Source of the DNA: Rhizobium sophorae
GTDB lineage: Bacteria; Pseudomonadota; Alphaproteobacteria; Rhizobiales; Rhizobiaceae
Length of the DNA: 64,000 nt
Direction of reading: 5' to 3'
Assembly: GCF_013087515.1 (NCBI RefSeq)
Contig: NZ_JABFCN010000030.1
Coordinates: 124,001 to 188,000, forward strand
The position numbers and the translations under genes are program-made. The notes under the pieces are model-generated. The model was given only the letters and a program-made list of their open reading frames with translations. It had not been told where the DNA came from and made no database searches. Every line of letters begins with the position of its first letter. Positions within the stretch are counted from its first letter, which is position 1. This document shows positions 1 through 7,722 of this stretch, in pieces.

Positions 1-187
1 GGGCGCGCTTACGGGCCAGCTTGCGAACACGACGAACAGCCTCGGCCTTTTCGCGAGCACGCTTCTGCGACGGCTTCTCGTAGTAGTCGCGCATCTTCAT
101 TTCGCGGAAAATGCCTTCGCGCTGCATCTTCTTCTTGAGAGCGCGGAGAGCCTGATCAACATTGTTATCGCGGACAAGTACCTGCAC
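1..187 (-). CDS. rpsU: 30S ribosomal protein S21 (partial, 3' end outside window)
   Basis: The protein begins MQVLVRDNNVDQALRALKKK and continues with the basic, Lys/Arg-rich helices typical of S21, a small-subunit protein that helps initiation complexes form. About 62 codons are visible and the stop lies beyond base 1. I chose the GTG at 187 because S21 homologues start MQVLVRDNN. A second in-frame GTG at 196 would add three residues but sits only two bases from the AAAGGA ribosome-binding site, whereas 187 lies about eleven bases from it. The gene is transcribed away from the cyclase at 364-1965 and is separated from it by about 170 bases with no other gene. Confidence 0.95.
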   Translation of the reverse strand, partial: MQVLVRDNNVDQALRALKKKMQREGIFREMKMRDYYEKPSQKRAREKAEAVRRVRKLARKRA

Positions 188-363
188 GAGAATCACGTTC
201 CTTTGGTTGGTTGATGCCGGAGGCGGCGCAGCGGCCAGAGGCAAAACAATAACGTTCGCGCGGCCGCAGCCTTGCGATTGGTGATGCGGGATAGCAGATT
301 GGCTACGGGAAGTCCAGATGGATATGGAAGGCACGCTGAAAAATCACGCTTCCCCTGATCCAG

Positions 364-1965
364 TCATGATCTGGCCGGTTCGGGCGCGGCTTCATCCAGC
401 GCGGCGATTGCCTCCTTGAGAGCCGTCCTGACCCTTGGGCGATCGGCAGGCTCCAGCCGGCTTATATCCAGGTGCAGGTCGAGGCCGGAGAGATGTTCGC
501 TCAGAACGCGGCTCTTGTGGTCCACACCGAGTGTCAGCCCATCCACCCCATAGGGCACGATCTCGCGCTGTATGCCCTTCATCGTGATCGGCGGCAAGGG
601 ATGAGCGTCGACGATTTCGTTTACCAGCGCATAGGTTTCGTAGCTGATGACGATCTCTCCCCCCTGGGCGATCGATTGCAGCCGGGCTGCGAGATTGGCC
701 TCCGCCCCGATGATCGTATAGTCCATGCGGTCGCTGCTGCCGAAATTGCCGACGTTGCAATACCCGCTGTTGATGCCCATGCGCACGACGAAAGGTTCTT
801 CGGTGCCGTTTCTGCGCCATCTGTCCTTGAGTTCGCCGAGACGGCGCTGCATGTCGACGGCCATGCGCAGACATGCCTTCGCGTCCTCCTCCGGTCCCTT
901 GGTTTCGGGATCGCCGAAGAAGACCAGCATCGCGTCGCCGATGAACTTGTCGACCGTGCCGCCGTGCTCCAGGGCAATGTTCGACATCTCGGTCAGATAT
1001 TCGTTGAGCATCTCCGTCAGGGCTTCCGGCTGCAGGCGCTCGGTCGTCGCCGTGAAGTCCTTGATGTCGGAGAAGAAGATCGTCAGGCGCTTGCGCTCGG
1101 TATGGACGACGACGTCCTTCTGCCCGGAGAAGATGCTCTTGTAGATCTGCGGCGAGAGATAGCGCGAAATCTTCATGGAAACGCTGGCGAGGAATTCGTT
1201 CGCTGCTTCCAGATCCTGGTTGGCGCTATGGATTGCGCGCGCCTGCTGCCGCTGGAGCACAATGAAGCTGATGCCGATGACGGCGACGAAAAGAAAATAG
1301 CAGAGCAGGTATTTGAAGGCGAAGACGTTGCTCGCATAGGGCTGCCTGATGACGACTTCCTGAATGCCGCGTACATCGCCCACTTTCCAATCGGTCTTCG
1401 GACTTTCCGGATGGGTATTGTGACAGGCAACGCAGGCCTGGCCCATGACGACGGGGGTGATGAACCGCAAGGTATCGGTCAATCCGACGCGGGTGAGATC
1501 GTTCAGCGTCTGCTGCGGATTGGCGCGCAACGCGGCGAGCGCTTGTCTCTCGAAATCGTCGAGCTCGTGGGATGCGCGGCTCTTGAACGGCAGGTCGGAG
1601 ACGAAACGGTAGGTGATATTGGCCTGTTGCTCCTTGATGACGTCGCCGAGCTCGAGGGAAAGCGTGGCCGGCAGCGGGATGGCACCCGGAATATTCGCAT
1701 AATTGTGAGAGACGACCGTGCCTCCAGTCGCGCCGCCGGCATGGGCGGCGAGAACACGCCCCACCACATTCGCGGAATAATAGGAGCGGATGCTCGATAT
1801 CAGCGAGCTCATGTCGCGCGCCTGACGGCGCAGGGTATTCCCCGACAGATCGCTGATATCAAGCCAGACGGCAAGCGGCAGCCCTGCGAGCATTGCCAGC
1901 ACGACGACAATCAGCCAGTAGCCGCTGCGGCGTGCGGCAGATTCGGAAATCACGGCGACTTTCAT
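364..1965 (-). CDS. Membrane class III adenylate/guanylate cyclase with periplasmic c-type haem (Tll0287-like/DUF3365) sensor
   Basis: This 533-residue protein has a membrane segment at about residues 16-36, a periplasmic domain of about 180 residues, a second membrane segment at about 217-237 and a C-terminal class III nucleotide cyclase. The periplasmic domain contains CVACH (C178, C181, H182), a covalent haem c motif, and resembles the Tll0287-like/DUF3365 sensor family. The cyclase keeps both metal aspartates (FSDIKDF, D300; FIGDAM, D344), a lysine just before the second motif that in adenylate cyclases selects adenine, and an N-x-x-x-R element near residue 425. It should therefore be active, making cyclic nucleotide in the cytoplasm in response to a redox or gas signal; that role is inferred. 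It is divergent from the CHASE2 cyclase at 2250. Confidence 0.88.
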   Translation of the reverse strand: MKVAVISESAARRSGYWLIVVVLAMLAGLPLAVWLDISDLSGNTLRRQARDMSSLISSIRSYYSANVVGRVLAAHAGGATGGTVVSHNYANIPGAIPLPATLSLELGDVIKEQQANITYRFVSDLPFKSRASHELDDFERQALAALRANPQQTLNDLTRVGLTDTLRFITPVVMGQACVACHNTHPESPKTDWKVGDVRGIQEVVIRQPYASNVFAFKYLLCYFLFVAVIGISFIVLQRQQARAIHSANQDLEAANEFLASVSMKISRYLSPQIYKSIFSGQKDVVVHTERKRLTIFFSDIKDFTATTERLQPEALTEMLNEYLTEMSNIALEHGGTVDKFIGDAMLVFFGDPETKGPEEDAKACLRMAVDMQRRLGELKDRWRRNGTEEPFVVRMGINSGYCNVGNFGSSDRMDYTIIGAEANLAARLQSIAQGGEIVISYETYALVNEIVDAHPLPPITMKGIQREIVPYGVDGLTLGVDHKSRVLSEHLSGLDLHLDISRLEPADRPRVRTALKEAIAALDEAAPEPARS

Positions 1966-2249
1966 CCTTCTCTCGAAATTATCCGATTTTCGATCGTTAC
2001 AAGAACATCTCGGCGCGCGCCGGGCAAGCTCGAAGCCTTGTCATCCAGGCAAAAGCCCGGCCAAAACTGGAGGCGTGGCCTGATTGAAGACGGTTGCCCG
2101 CCGTCCGCCGGAAATCGAAAAGCGGGAGGCTGAAAAGACAGCGCCCCTGATGCATCTGCGAATGGCGTTTGGACCGAAAGCGGCGTAGCCTGTCTGCCGG
2201 CAGGTGCGGGCCGTTCTGTGGGCCGTCGGAGGGGACAGCCGGTGAGATC

Positions 2250-4421
2250 ATGACGCGCGTGCAGCAAATCGGTGTCGTTATCGGCTTGGCGATCGTGGCT
2301 ATGCTGACGATCCTCCGGGCAGGCGATCCCGGGATTTTCAAGCTGATCCGCGGCGTGACTTTTGACGAGTATCAGCGGTTGGTTCCGAGGACCTTCGAGC
2401 CGATGCCGGTCCGCGTGATCGACATCGACGAGACGTCGTTGCGCGAATTCGGCCAGTGGCCGTGGCCGCGGGACCGGATGGCTCTGCTGGTCGACCGGCT
2501 TTCGGAGATGGGTGCGTCGGCCATTGCCTTCGATGTTCTCTTCGCCGAGCCGGACCGGCTGTCGCCGCGCAATGTTGTGCGCGACGTTGCCGGCGTGGAC
2601 CCTTCCCTCGCCGAAAAGCTGCCCGACAATGACGAGATATTCGCCCGTGCAATTACCGAAAAACCCGTCGTGCTCGGCTTCGGACTTTCCAACGAGGGCA
2701 ATTACCGGCCGCCGGTAAAGGCGGGATTCGCCTTCACCGGCGAAAGCCCCGTCTCGGCCCCGCCCTATCTCGGCGCCTCGACGCCGCTCAGACCGCAATT
2801 GGAGGCCAATGCGGCGGGGCTTGGCCATATCAGCCTCAACCCCGGTAATCCCTCGCCGGTGGTGCGGGCGGTGCCGCTGTTCCTGACAGACGGCGAACAG
2901 CTCTATCCCAATCTGGCGATCGAGGCCCTGCGCGTCGCGCAAGGGGCGTCGACTTATGTGCTATCGGGGGCGCCCGATCGCGCCGGCATCATGACATCGG
3001 CAAAGATCGGGGATTTCGTCGTGCCGCTGACGGCGGCGGGCGAACTCTGGCTCTATGTCAGCCCCGACCGGGCCGAGCGATACATATCCGCCCGTCAGGT
3101 GCTCGCGGCCGGAGGGCCCTCTCCCGAGGTCGCGGCCGCCATCGACGGCAGCATCGTCTTCGTCGGCACATCGGCGGCCGGCCTGCAGGACATCCGCGTC
3201 ACCGCGCTCGGCGAGAACGTTCCCGGCGTTTCGCTGCATGCGCAGGCCGTCGAGCAGATCCTCTCCGGCCATTTCCTGTCGCGGCCCGACTGGGCCGACG
3301 GGCTGGAAATCCTGCTGATTGCGGTGCTCGGCTGCCTGCTCGTCGTGGTGACGACCTTCGTCAGCCCTGCCGTCGCTCTGATCTGCGGCCTGCTGATCAC
3401 GGCCATGGCGCTGGTGGCGTCCTGGCTTTCGTTTCTGTATGCAGGGCTTCTCTTCGATCCACTGGCTCCGATCGTCAGCGGATCGATCATCCATTTTGCC
3501 GCGACCTCGTTCCGGATCCTGGTGATCGACCGGGAGCGGCGCGCGGTGCGGCGCGCCTTCGGGCATTATCTTTCCCCGTCGCTGCTCCACCGTATCGAGC
3601 ATAATCGCGACGCATTGCGTCTCGGCGGAGACGACCGTGAGTTGACGATGATGTTCGTCGACGTCAGGAATTTTACCGAAATGAGCGAGCGGCTGGCGCC
3701 AACGGATGTCGTCGCCTTCCTGAACACGCTGCTCGATGCGTTGAGCCGCCATGTCGTGGCAAATGAGGGCACGCTCGACAAGTTCATCGGCGACTCGATC
3801 ATGGCATTCTGGAATGCGCCCGTCGATGTGGCGGATCACGAAGCCAAGGCTGTTCGCGCAGCGCTTGCCATGCGCGAGACACTCGCCGAATTGAACGCCG
3901 GCGACGCCTTTGGCTTCGGGCCTGATCAGGAAGTCAGCATCGGCATCGGCATTCATACTGGCCTTGCCTGCGTTGGCAATATGGGCGCCAAGACCCGCTT
4001 CAACTATTCGGCTGTCGGAGATGCCGTCAACGTTGCGGCTCGAATCGAGTCCTCCTGCAAGGAGGTCGGCTTCGATATCCTCATTTCCGACAGCACGGCA
4101 CGGTCAGTACCGGGAATGGCGCTGATCGAGGCCGGCGCGCTCCCGCTGAAGGGGAAGAGCAGCCGGACACAGATCCTCGCCGTTGTCGGCGATGAGCGGG
4201 TCGCGGCATCTCAGGAATTTGCCGCGCTAAAGGTTGTCCATAACCAGTTGATGCAGGCCCTGCAATCACACTCAAGGAATAGCCGGAAGCTTATCGGTAC
4301 GGCAAAGCTCAGGGCTGTGCAGGTGATCGGCGGTCTGGCGGAATTCTACGAGCGCATATCCCGCAGGGCCGATCATTTCCGCGAGGTGCCGGAGGAGGTC
4401 GAAAAAAGCGTTGCAGACTGA
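2250..4421 (+). CDS. CHASE2-domain transmembrane adenylate/guanylate cyclase
   Basis: This 723-residue protein has an N-terminal membrane anchor (about residues 5-22), an extracytoplasmic CHASE2 domain (about 30-310, with VIDIDETSLREFGQWPWPR near its start), three closely spaced membrane helices (about 350-430) and a C-terminal class III cyclase. The metal-binding motifs FVDVRNF and FIGDSIM and the K before the latter are intact, so catalysis is expected. I placed the start at ATG 2250 because the first membrane helix follows at once; an upstream TTG at 2169 would add an unusual Cys/Arg-rich stretch. CHASE2 domains sense unknown external signals and often accompany FecR proteins. Here the stop codon is only six bases from the convergent FecR gene. 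Confidence 0.9.
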   Translation: MTRVQQIGVVIGLAIVAMLTILRAGDPGIFKLIRGVTFDEYQRLVPRTFEPMPVRVIDIDETSLREFGQWPWPRDRMALLVDRLSEMGASAIAFDVLFAEPDRLSPRNVVRDVAGVDPSLAEKLPDNDEIFARAITEKPVVLGFGLSNEGNYRPPVKAGFAFTGESPVSAPPYLGASTPLRPQLEANAAGLGHISLNPGNPSPVVRAVPLFLTDGEQLYPNLAIEALRVAQGASTYVLSGAPDRAGIMTSAKIGDFVVPLTAAGELWLYVSPDRAERYISARQVLAAGGPSPEVAAAIDGSIVFVGTSAAGLQDIRVTALGENVPGVSLHAQAVEQILSGHFLSRPDWADGLEILLIAVLGCLLVVVTTFVSPAVALICGLLITAMALVASWLSFLYAGLLFDPLAPIVSGSIIHFAATSFRILVIDRERRAVRRAFGHYLSPSLLHRIEHNRDALRLGGDDRELTMMFVDVRNFTEMSERLAPTDVVAFLNTLLDALSRHVVANEGTLDKFIGDSIMAFWNAPVDVADHEAKAVRAALAMRETLAELNAGDAFGFGPDQEVSIGIGIHTGLACVGNMGAKTRFNYSAVGDAVNVAARIESSCKEVGFDILISDSTARSVPGMALIEAGALPLKGKSSRTQILAVVGDERVAASQEFAALKVVHNQLMQALQSHSRNSRKLIGTAKLRAVQVIGGLAEFYERISRRADHFREVPEEVEKSVAD

Positions 4422-4427
4422 CAGGCC

Positions 4428-5459
4428 TCAGCGACCGCGATTGAAATTCTGACCCCTCTCGCGGTTCCGATCGTTGTCGTGATCGCGATCTCGATCATGG
4501 TGGCGCTCGTGCCCCCGATGATCCAAACCGTGATTTCCGGGCTTGCCGTCATCGTCATGCCGGCCATGGCCATCATGCTTGTCGGGCCTATCCGGCTTGT
4601 CATGATGCGGCTTATCGTGGTGCGGCCTGTCATGATGCGGCCTGTCATGATGCGGCTTGTCATGATGCGGCTTGTCGGGCTTGTTCGGCCGTTCCGTTTG
4701 CGGCTCGGCCTGTCTCTGTGGCGGATCCTGCCTTTGCGGAGCAACTGCCGGCGGAGGCCGAGTTCTGTCTTTTCTTTCCGGCGCGACTGAGGCCATATTG
4801 CAGCCGCCGAGCATACCGATGCCGCCCGCAAGTCGCTGATTGCCGGAGAGGAAGGGGAGGGCGCGCTGATTTCCGAGCGTCGCGAGGATGCTGGGGTCGA
4901 CCCGGCGTGCCGCGGACATATCGCCATTCGGCTTGGCCACCACGCAATCGCAGCGCTGCTGCAACTGCCGGCAGCCGCCCGGGCCGCAGAAACGGGCAGC
5001 ACCATTCAGCAGCACGACGGCGGTCGTGCCATCAGGGCCGACGTAGAAATCGAAAGCGGTGCCGCGAACGCCGATCGTGCCGGCCGGCGTCAGGATCTGG
5101 TAGGCTGAAGAATTGGAATTACCGCTGACCCAACGGAATGTGCCCTTTGCCGCCCGGATAGTCAGTTTCTTGACCGATTGGGAATCATCGAAGACATATT
5201 TGTCGATCACGACCGACGAGCCCCAGCCGACCGCGAGCTTCGTGCCGTCACGAAACACGAATTGGCCAAGCCCCGATTGCGATGTCTTGATCCGCTCATT
5301 GCGATGAACGCGGGTGTCGACCTCGATCGGCCCGCTCTGTCCCGTCACCTGCGTCTTGATGACGACGGCCTGGCCGACCGGCTCGGCGGCGAGCGCCGGC
5401 CATGCGCCGTTTAACGCGATGCAAAGCATCGCGACTGATACTGCGCGCCAACCCCACAT
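4428..5459 (-). CDS. Secreted FecR-domain protein with His/Asp/Pro-rich repeat tail
   Basis: The 343-residue product starts with a signal peptide (about 1-24, ending PALAA) and a FecR-type domain (about 30-190) containing TPAGTIGVRGTAF, a hallmark of periplasmic FecR proteins. The rest is low-complexity: a Pro/Gln/Arg stretch followed by repeats of the type HHDKP/HHDRP and a basic, His/Asp-rich end. It lies tail-to-tail with the CHASE2 cyclase, a pairing seen in other bacteria where FecR may be the periplasmic partner of CHASE2. The tail looks suited to metal or polyanion binding, which is inference. There is no adjacent TonB receptor or ECF sigma gene, so a classic FecIR iron role is unlikely. 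Confidence 0.85.
   Translation of the reverse strand: MWGWRAVSVAMLCIALNGAWPALAAEPVGQAVVIKTQVTGQSGPIEVDTRVHRNERIKTSQSGLGQFVFRDGTKLAVGWGSSVVIDKYVFDDSQSVKKLTIRAAKGTFRWVSGNSNSSAYQILTPAGTIGVRGTAFDFYVGPDGTTAVVLLNGAARFCGPGGCRQLQQRCDCVVAKPNGDMSAARRVDPSILATLGNQRALPFLSGNQRLAGGIGMLGGCNMASVAPERKDRTRPPPAVAPQRQDPPQRQAEPQTERPNKPDKPHHDKPHHDRPHHDRPHHDKPHHDKPDRPDKHDGHGRHDDDGKPGNHGLDHRGHERHHDRDRDHDNDRNRERGQNFNRGR
4593..4667 (-). repeat. 15-bp in-frame tandem repeat inside the FecR gene
   Basis: Five consecutive 15-base units of the form CGGCYTGTCATGATG (plus-strand reading) occur with few differences; the second unit is the most diverged. Each encodes the pentapeptide HHDKP or HHDRP. The length is a multiple of three, so unit gain or loss would keep the frame. 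Confidence 0.85.
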
Positions 5460-5510
5460 GATACACGTACCCCCGGGAACAGGCGATTGTTAACATTTTA
5501 GCAATTGCTT

Positions 5511-5538
5511 GTCTTCTAACCCTCTTGGGTTAGAAGAC
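5511..5538. other. Perfect 12-bp palindrome with 4-base loop
   Basis: GTCTTCTAACCC at 5511-5522 and GGGTTAGAAGAC at 5527-5538 are exact reverse complements separated by TCTT. The element lies 52 bases upstream of the FecR start and 177 bases upstream of soxB. No T-run follows on either strand, so it is not a simple terminator; it could be an operator or an RNA hairpin. The remaining bases up to the soxB ribosome-binding site show nothing else that I can name. Confidence 0.6.
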
Positions 5539-5714
5539 CGGCTGGCGGCAAAGCGGAAATGCCGCGGCTTGCGTCTTCCGCCTGAAGCGACATTCTCTTC
5601 AGCGTGTCGAAACCAAAGCTCTCGCGCGTCGCAAAAGAACCGTTGTGCCGCATTTGGATTTGCGATTTGTATGAGCGCGGAGAACAAGCCCTTTCCCCAA
5701 GGAGAAGAAGGCGG

Positions 5715-6968
5715 ATGCGGAAATATTCGGTTTTTGCCGTGGCACGGGAGGCCCTTCGTGGCCACAAGGGTTGGGAGAAGCAGTGGACTTCGCCTGAGCC
5801 GCGCGCCGAATACGACGTCGTCATCATCGGCGCCGGCGGCCACGGGCTGGGTGCTGCCTATTATCTCGCCAAGGAGCACGGCATCACCAATGTGGCGGTG
5901 ATCGAGAAGGGCTGGCTCGGCGGCGGCAACACCGGCCGCAACACCACCATCATCCGCTCGAACTATCTCTACGAAGAGAGCATGCACATCTACGAGCATT
6001 CGATGAAGCTCTGGGAGGGGCTTTCCCAGGAGCTCAACTACAATGTGATGTATTCGCCGCGCGGCGTGATGATGCTCTCGCACAATATTCACGACCAGCA
6101 ATCCTTCAAGCGGCATATCCACGCCAACCGGCTCTACGGCATCGACAATGAATGGCTGACACCGGAGCAGGCGAAGGCCTATTGTCCGCCGCTCGATATC
6201 TCGGCCAGCGCGCGCTACCCGATCAACGGGGCGGCACTGCAGCGGCGCGGCGGCACGGCGCGGCACGACGCGGTTGCCTGGGGTTATGCGCGGGCGGCTT
6301 CAGACCGCGGCGTGCACATCATTCAGAATTGCGAAGTGACCGGTATCCGGCGCGGTCCGGACGGACGGGTGACCGGGGTCGAGACCTCGCGCGGCTTCAT
6401 CGGCGCCAGGAAGGTGGCGGTGTCGGCGGCCGGCCATACGACAACGGTCATGCAGATGGCTGGGGTGCGCGTGCCGCTGCAATCGAGCCCCCTACAGGCG
6501 CTGGTTTCCGAACCACTGAAGCCGATCTTTCCCTGCGTCGTCATGTCGAACACGGTGCATGCCTATATCTCCCAGTCCGATAAGGGAGAACTCGTCATCG
6601 GCGCCGGCACCGACCAGTACAATTCCTATTCCCAGACCGGCGGGCTGCAGATTATCACCCACACGCTCGACGCCATCTGCGAGCTCTTCCCGATGTTCCG
6701 GCGCGTCAAGATGATGCGGCAATGGGGCGGCATCGTCGACAACACGCCGGATCGTTCGGCGATCCAGTCGAAGACGCCGGTTCCCGGGCTCTACGTCAAT
6801 TGCGGCTGGGGCACCGGCGGCTTCAAGGCGACGCCAGGCTCGGCCAATCTCTTCGCGCATCTGATTGCCCGCGATGAGCCGCACAAATTCAATGCCGGGC
6901 TGACGCTGGATCGTTTCCGCAGCGGCCGGCTGATCGACGAAGCGGCGGCGGCGGCGGTGGCGCACTGA
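5715..6968 (+). CDS. soxB: Sarcosine oxidase, beta subunit
   Basis: The 417-residue beta subunit of heterotetrameric sarcosine oxidase carries FAD and the covalent FMN where sarcosine is oxidised to glycine, with the methyl group passed to tetrahydrofolate. The FAD-binding Rossmann motif VVIIGAGGHGLGAAYY lies at about residues 35-50, followed by the conserved GGGNTGRNTT. In GGTARHD, H184 matches the position of the FMN-linking histidine of other SoxB proteins. I chose ATG 5715, preceded by a purine-rich GGAGAAGAAGG, because it gives the standard MRKYSVF start and family length. It is the first gene of a tightly packed operon; the next ATG overlaps its stop codon by one base. Confidence 0.97.
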   Translation: MRKYSVFAVAREALRGHKGWEKQWTSPEPRAEYDVVIIGAGGHGLGAAYYLAKEHGITNVAVIEKGWLGGGNTGRNTTIIRSNYLYEESMHIYEHSMKLWEGLSQELNYNVMYSPRGVMMLSHNIHDQQSFKRHIHANRLYGIDNEWLTPEQAKAYCPPLDISASARYPINGAALQRRGGTARHDAVAWGYARAASDRGVHIIQNCEVTGIRRGPDGRVTGVETSRGFIGARKVAVSAAGHTTTVMQMAGVRVPLQSSPLQALVSEPLKPIFPCVVMSNTVHAYISQSDKGELVIGAGTDQYNSYSQTGGLQIITHTLDAICELFPMFRRVKMMRQWGGIVDNTPDRSAIQSKTPVPGLYVNCGWGTGGFKATPGSANLFAHLIARDEPHKFNAGLTLDRFRSGRLIDEAAAAAVAH

Positions 6969-7390
6969 TGTGGACGGCGGCTCTCCTCGCAATCGGGATC
7001 GACGGCGCGGCCATGCCGGCCAGTGACGTCTTTCCCGGCGTCGGGGATTTCCGCCTGCAGAAGATCCACAGGGCTGCCGGCGAAAGCGAGTGGCCCTTCG
7101 TCGCCGAGAGCGGCACGCTGCTTTGTGCCCTGGTCCTGCGCCAGCCAGCCGTTTATTTCGTGCCTGGGGTCGGCGGAGCGCCGGGACGTGCCTTCGTGAT
7201 CGACAACGATCTCACCAAGATGGCTTTTGCGAATATCGGCATGACCGATGTGCTGGAGCCCTATGACAATTTCGAACAGCTTCTCAAGCGCCTCATTCCC
7301 TATGTGCGATGGGAAAGCGTCTCTGCAATCAACCTCCGGGAACCAATGTTTCCGGGTCGGAACTCTAAGACGGGTAACACATGCTGCTGA
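6968..7390 (+). CDS. Uncharacterised protein embedded between soxB and soxD (possible DUF2511-like)
   Basis: This 140-residue reading frame starts on the last base of the soxB stop codon (TGATG) and overlaps soxD by ten bases, so it is probably translated by coupling within the operon. Its N-terminus is mildly hydrophobic and might be a short signal sequence; ATG 7013 is an alternative start. The pattern WPF...SGTLLC...AVYF at about residues 42-65 and the Cys pair at the C-terminus recall the periplasmic DUF2511/YebY family, but this is recognition by eye and weak. It is not a standard sarcosine oxidase subunit. The tight junctions on both sides argue that it is a real gene. Confidence 0.68.
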   Translation: MWTAALLAIGIDGAAMPASDVFPGVGDFRLQKIHRAAGESEWPFVAESGTLLCALVLRQPAVYFVPGVGGAPGRAFVIDNDLTKMAFANIGMTDVLEPYDNFEQLLKRLIPYVRWESVSAINLREPMFPGRNSKTGNTCC

Positions 7391-7722
7391 TCTATTGCCC
7401 ATACTGTCAGGAAGAGCGCTCCGAGCTCGAATTCCGTGGCGCGGGTGACGCGCATATCGCGCGGCCCGCCGAGATCGCCTCGATCTCGGACGAGGAATTC
7501 GAGGCCTATTTCTTTCTGCGCGACAATCCGAAGGGGCTGATCTTCGAACGCTGGCGGCACATTCACGGCTGCGGGCGCTTCTTCAACGCGGCTCGCGATA
7601 CGGTGACCGACAAGTTCATCGTGACCTACAAGGCGGGCGAACCAAAGCCTGAGATCGGTGCGGCGGCAGCGCAGCATGGGCCTGTCGAGACATATGAAGC
7701 CGTGGAAGGAGAGGCGCAATGA
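7381..7722 (+). CDS. soxD: Sarcosine oxidase, delta subunit
   Basis: This 113-residue zinc-binding subunit completes the heterotetramer by packing against the alpha subunit. The ligands C6 and C9 (YCPYC) and a later histidine and cysteine in RHIHGC (about H60 and C64) are present. The sequence continues about ten to fifteen residues beyond a typical SoxD. The ATG at 7381 lies inside the end of the preceding small gene, and the stop overlaps the soxA start as ATGA, so all these genes are likely translated from one transcript. Confidence 0.95.
   Translation: MLLIYCPYCQEERSELEFRGAGDAHIARPAEIASISDEEFEAYFFLRDNPKGLIFERWRHIHGCGRFFNAARDTVTDKFIVTYKAGEPKPEIGAAAAQHGPVETYEAVEGEAQ

Noticed and set aside
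4593..4667. Five short tandem repeats considered as a CRISPR-like array.
   Set aside because: Units are 15 bases with no spacers, they stay in frame within the FecR gene and encode a His-rich tail.
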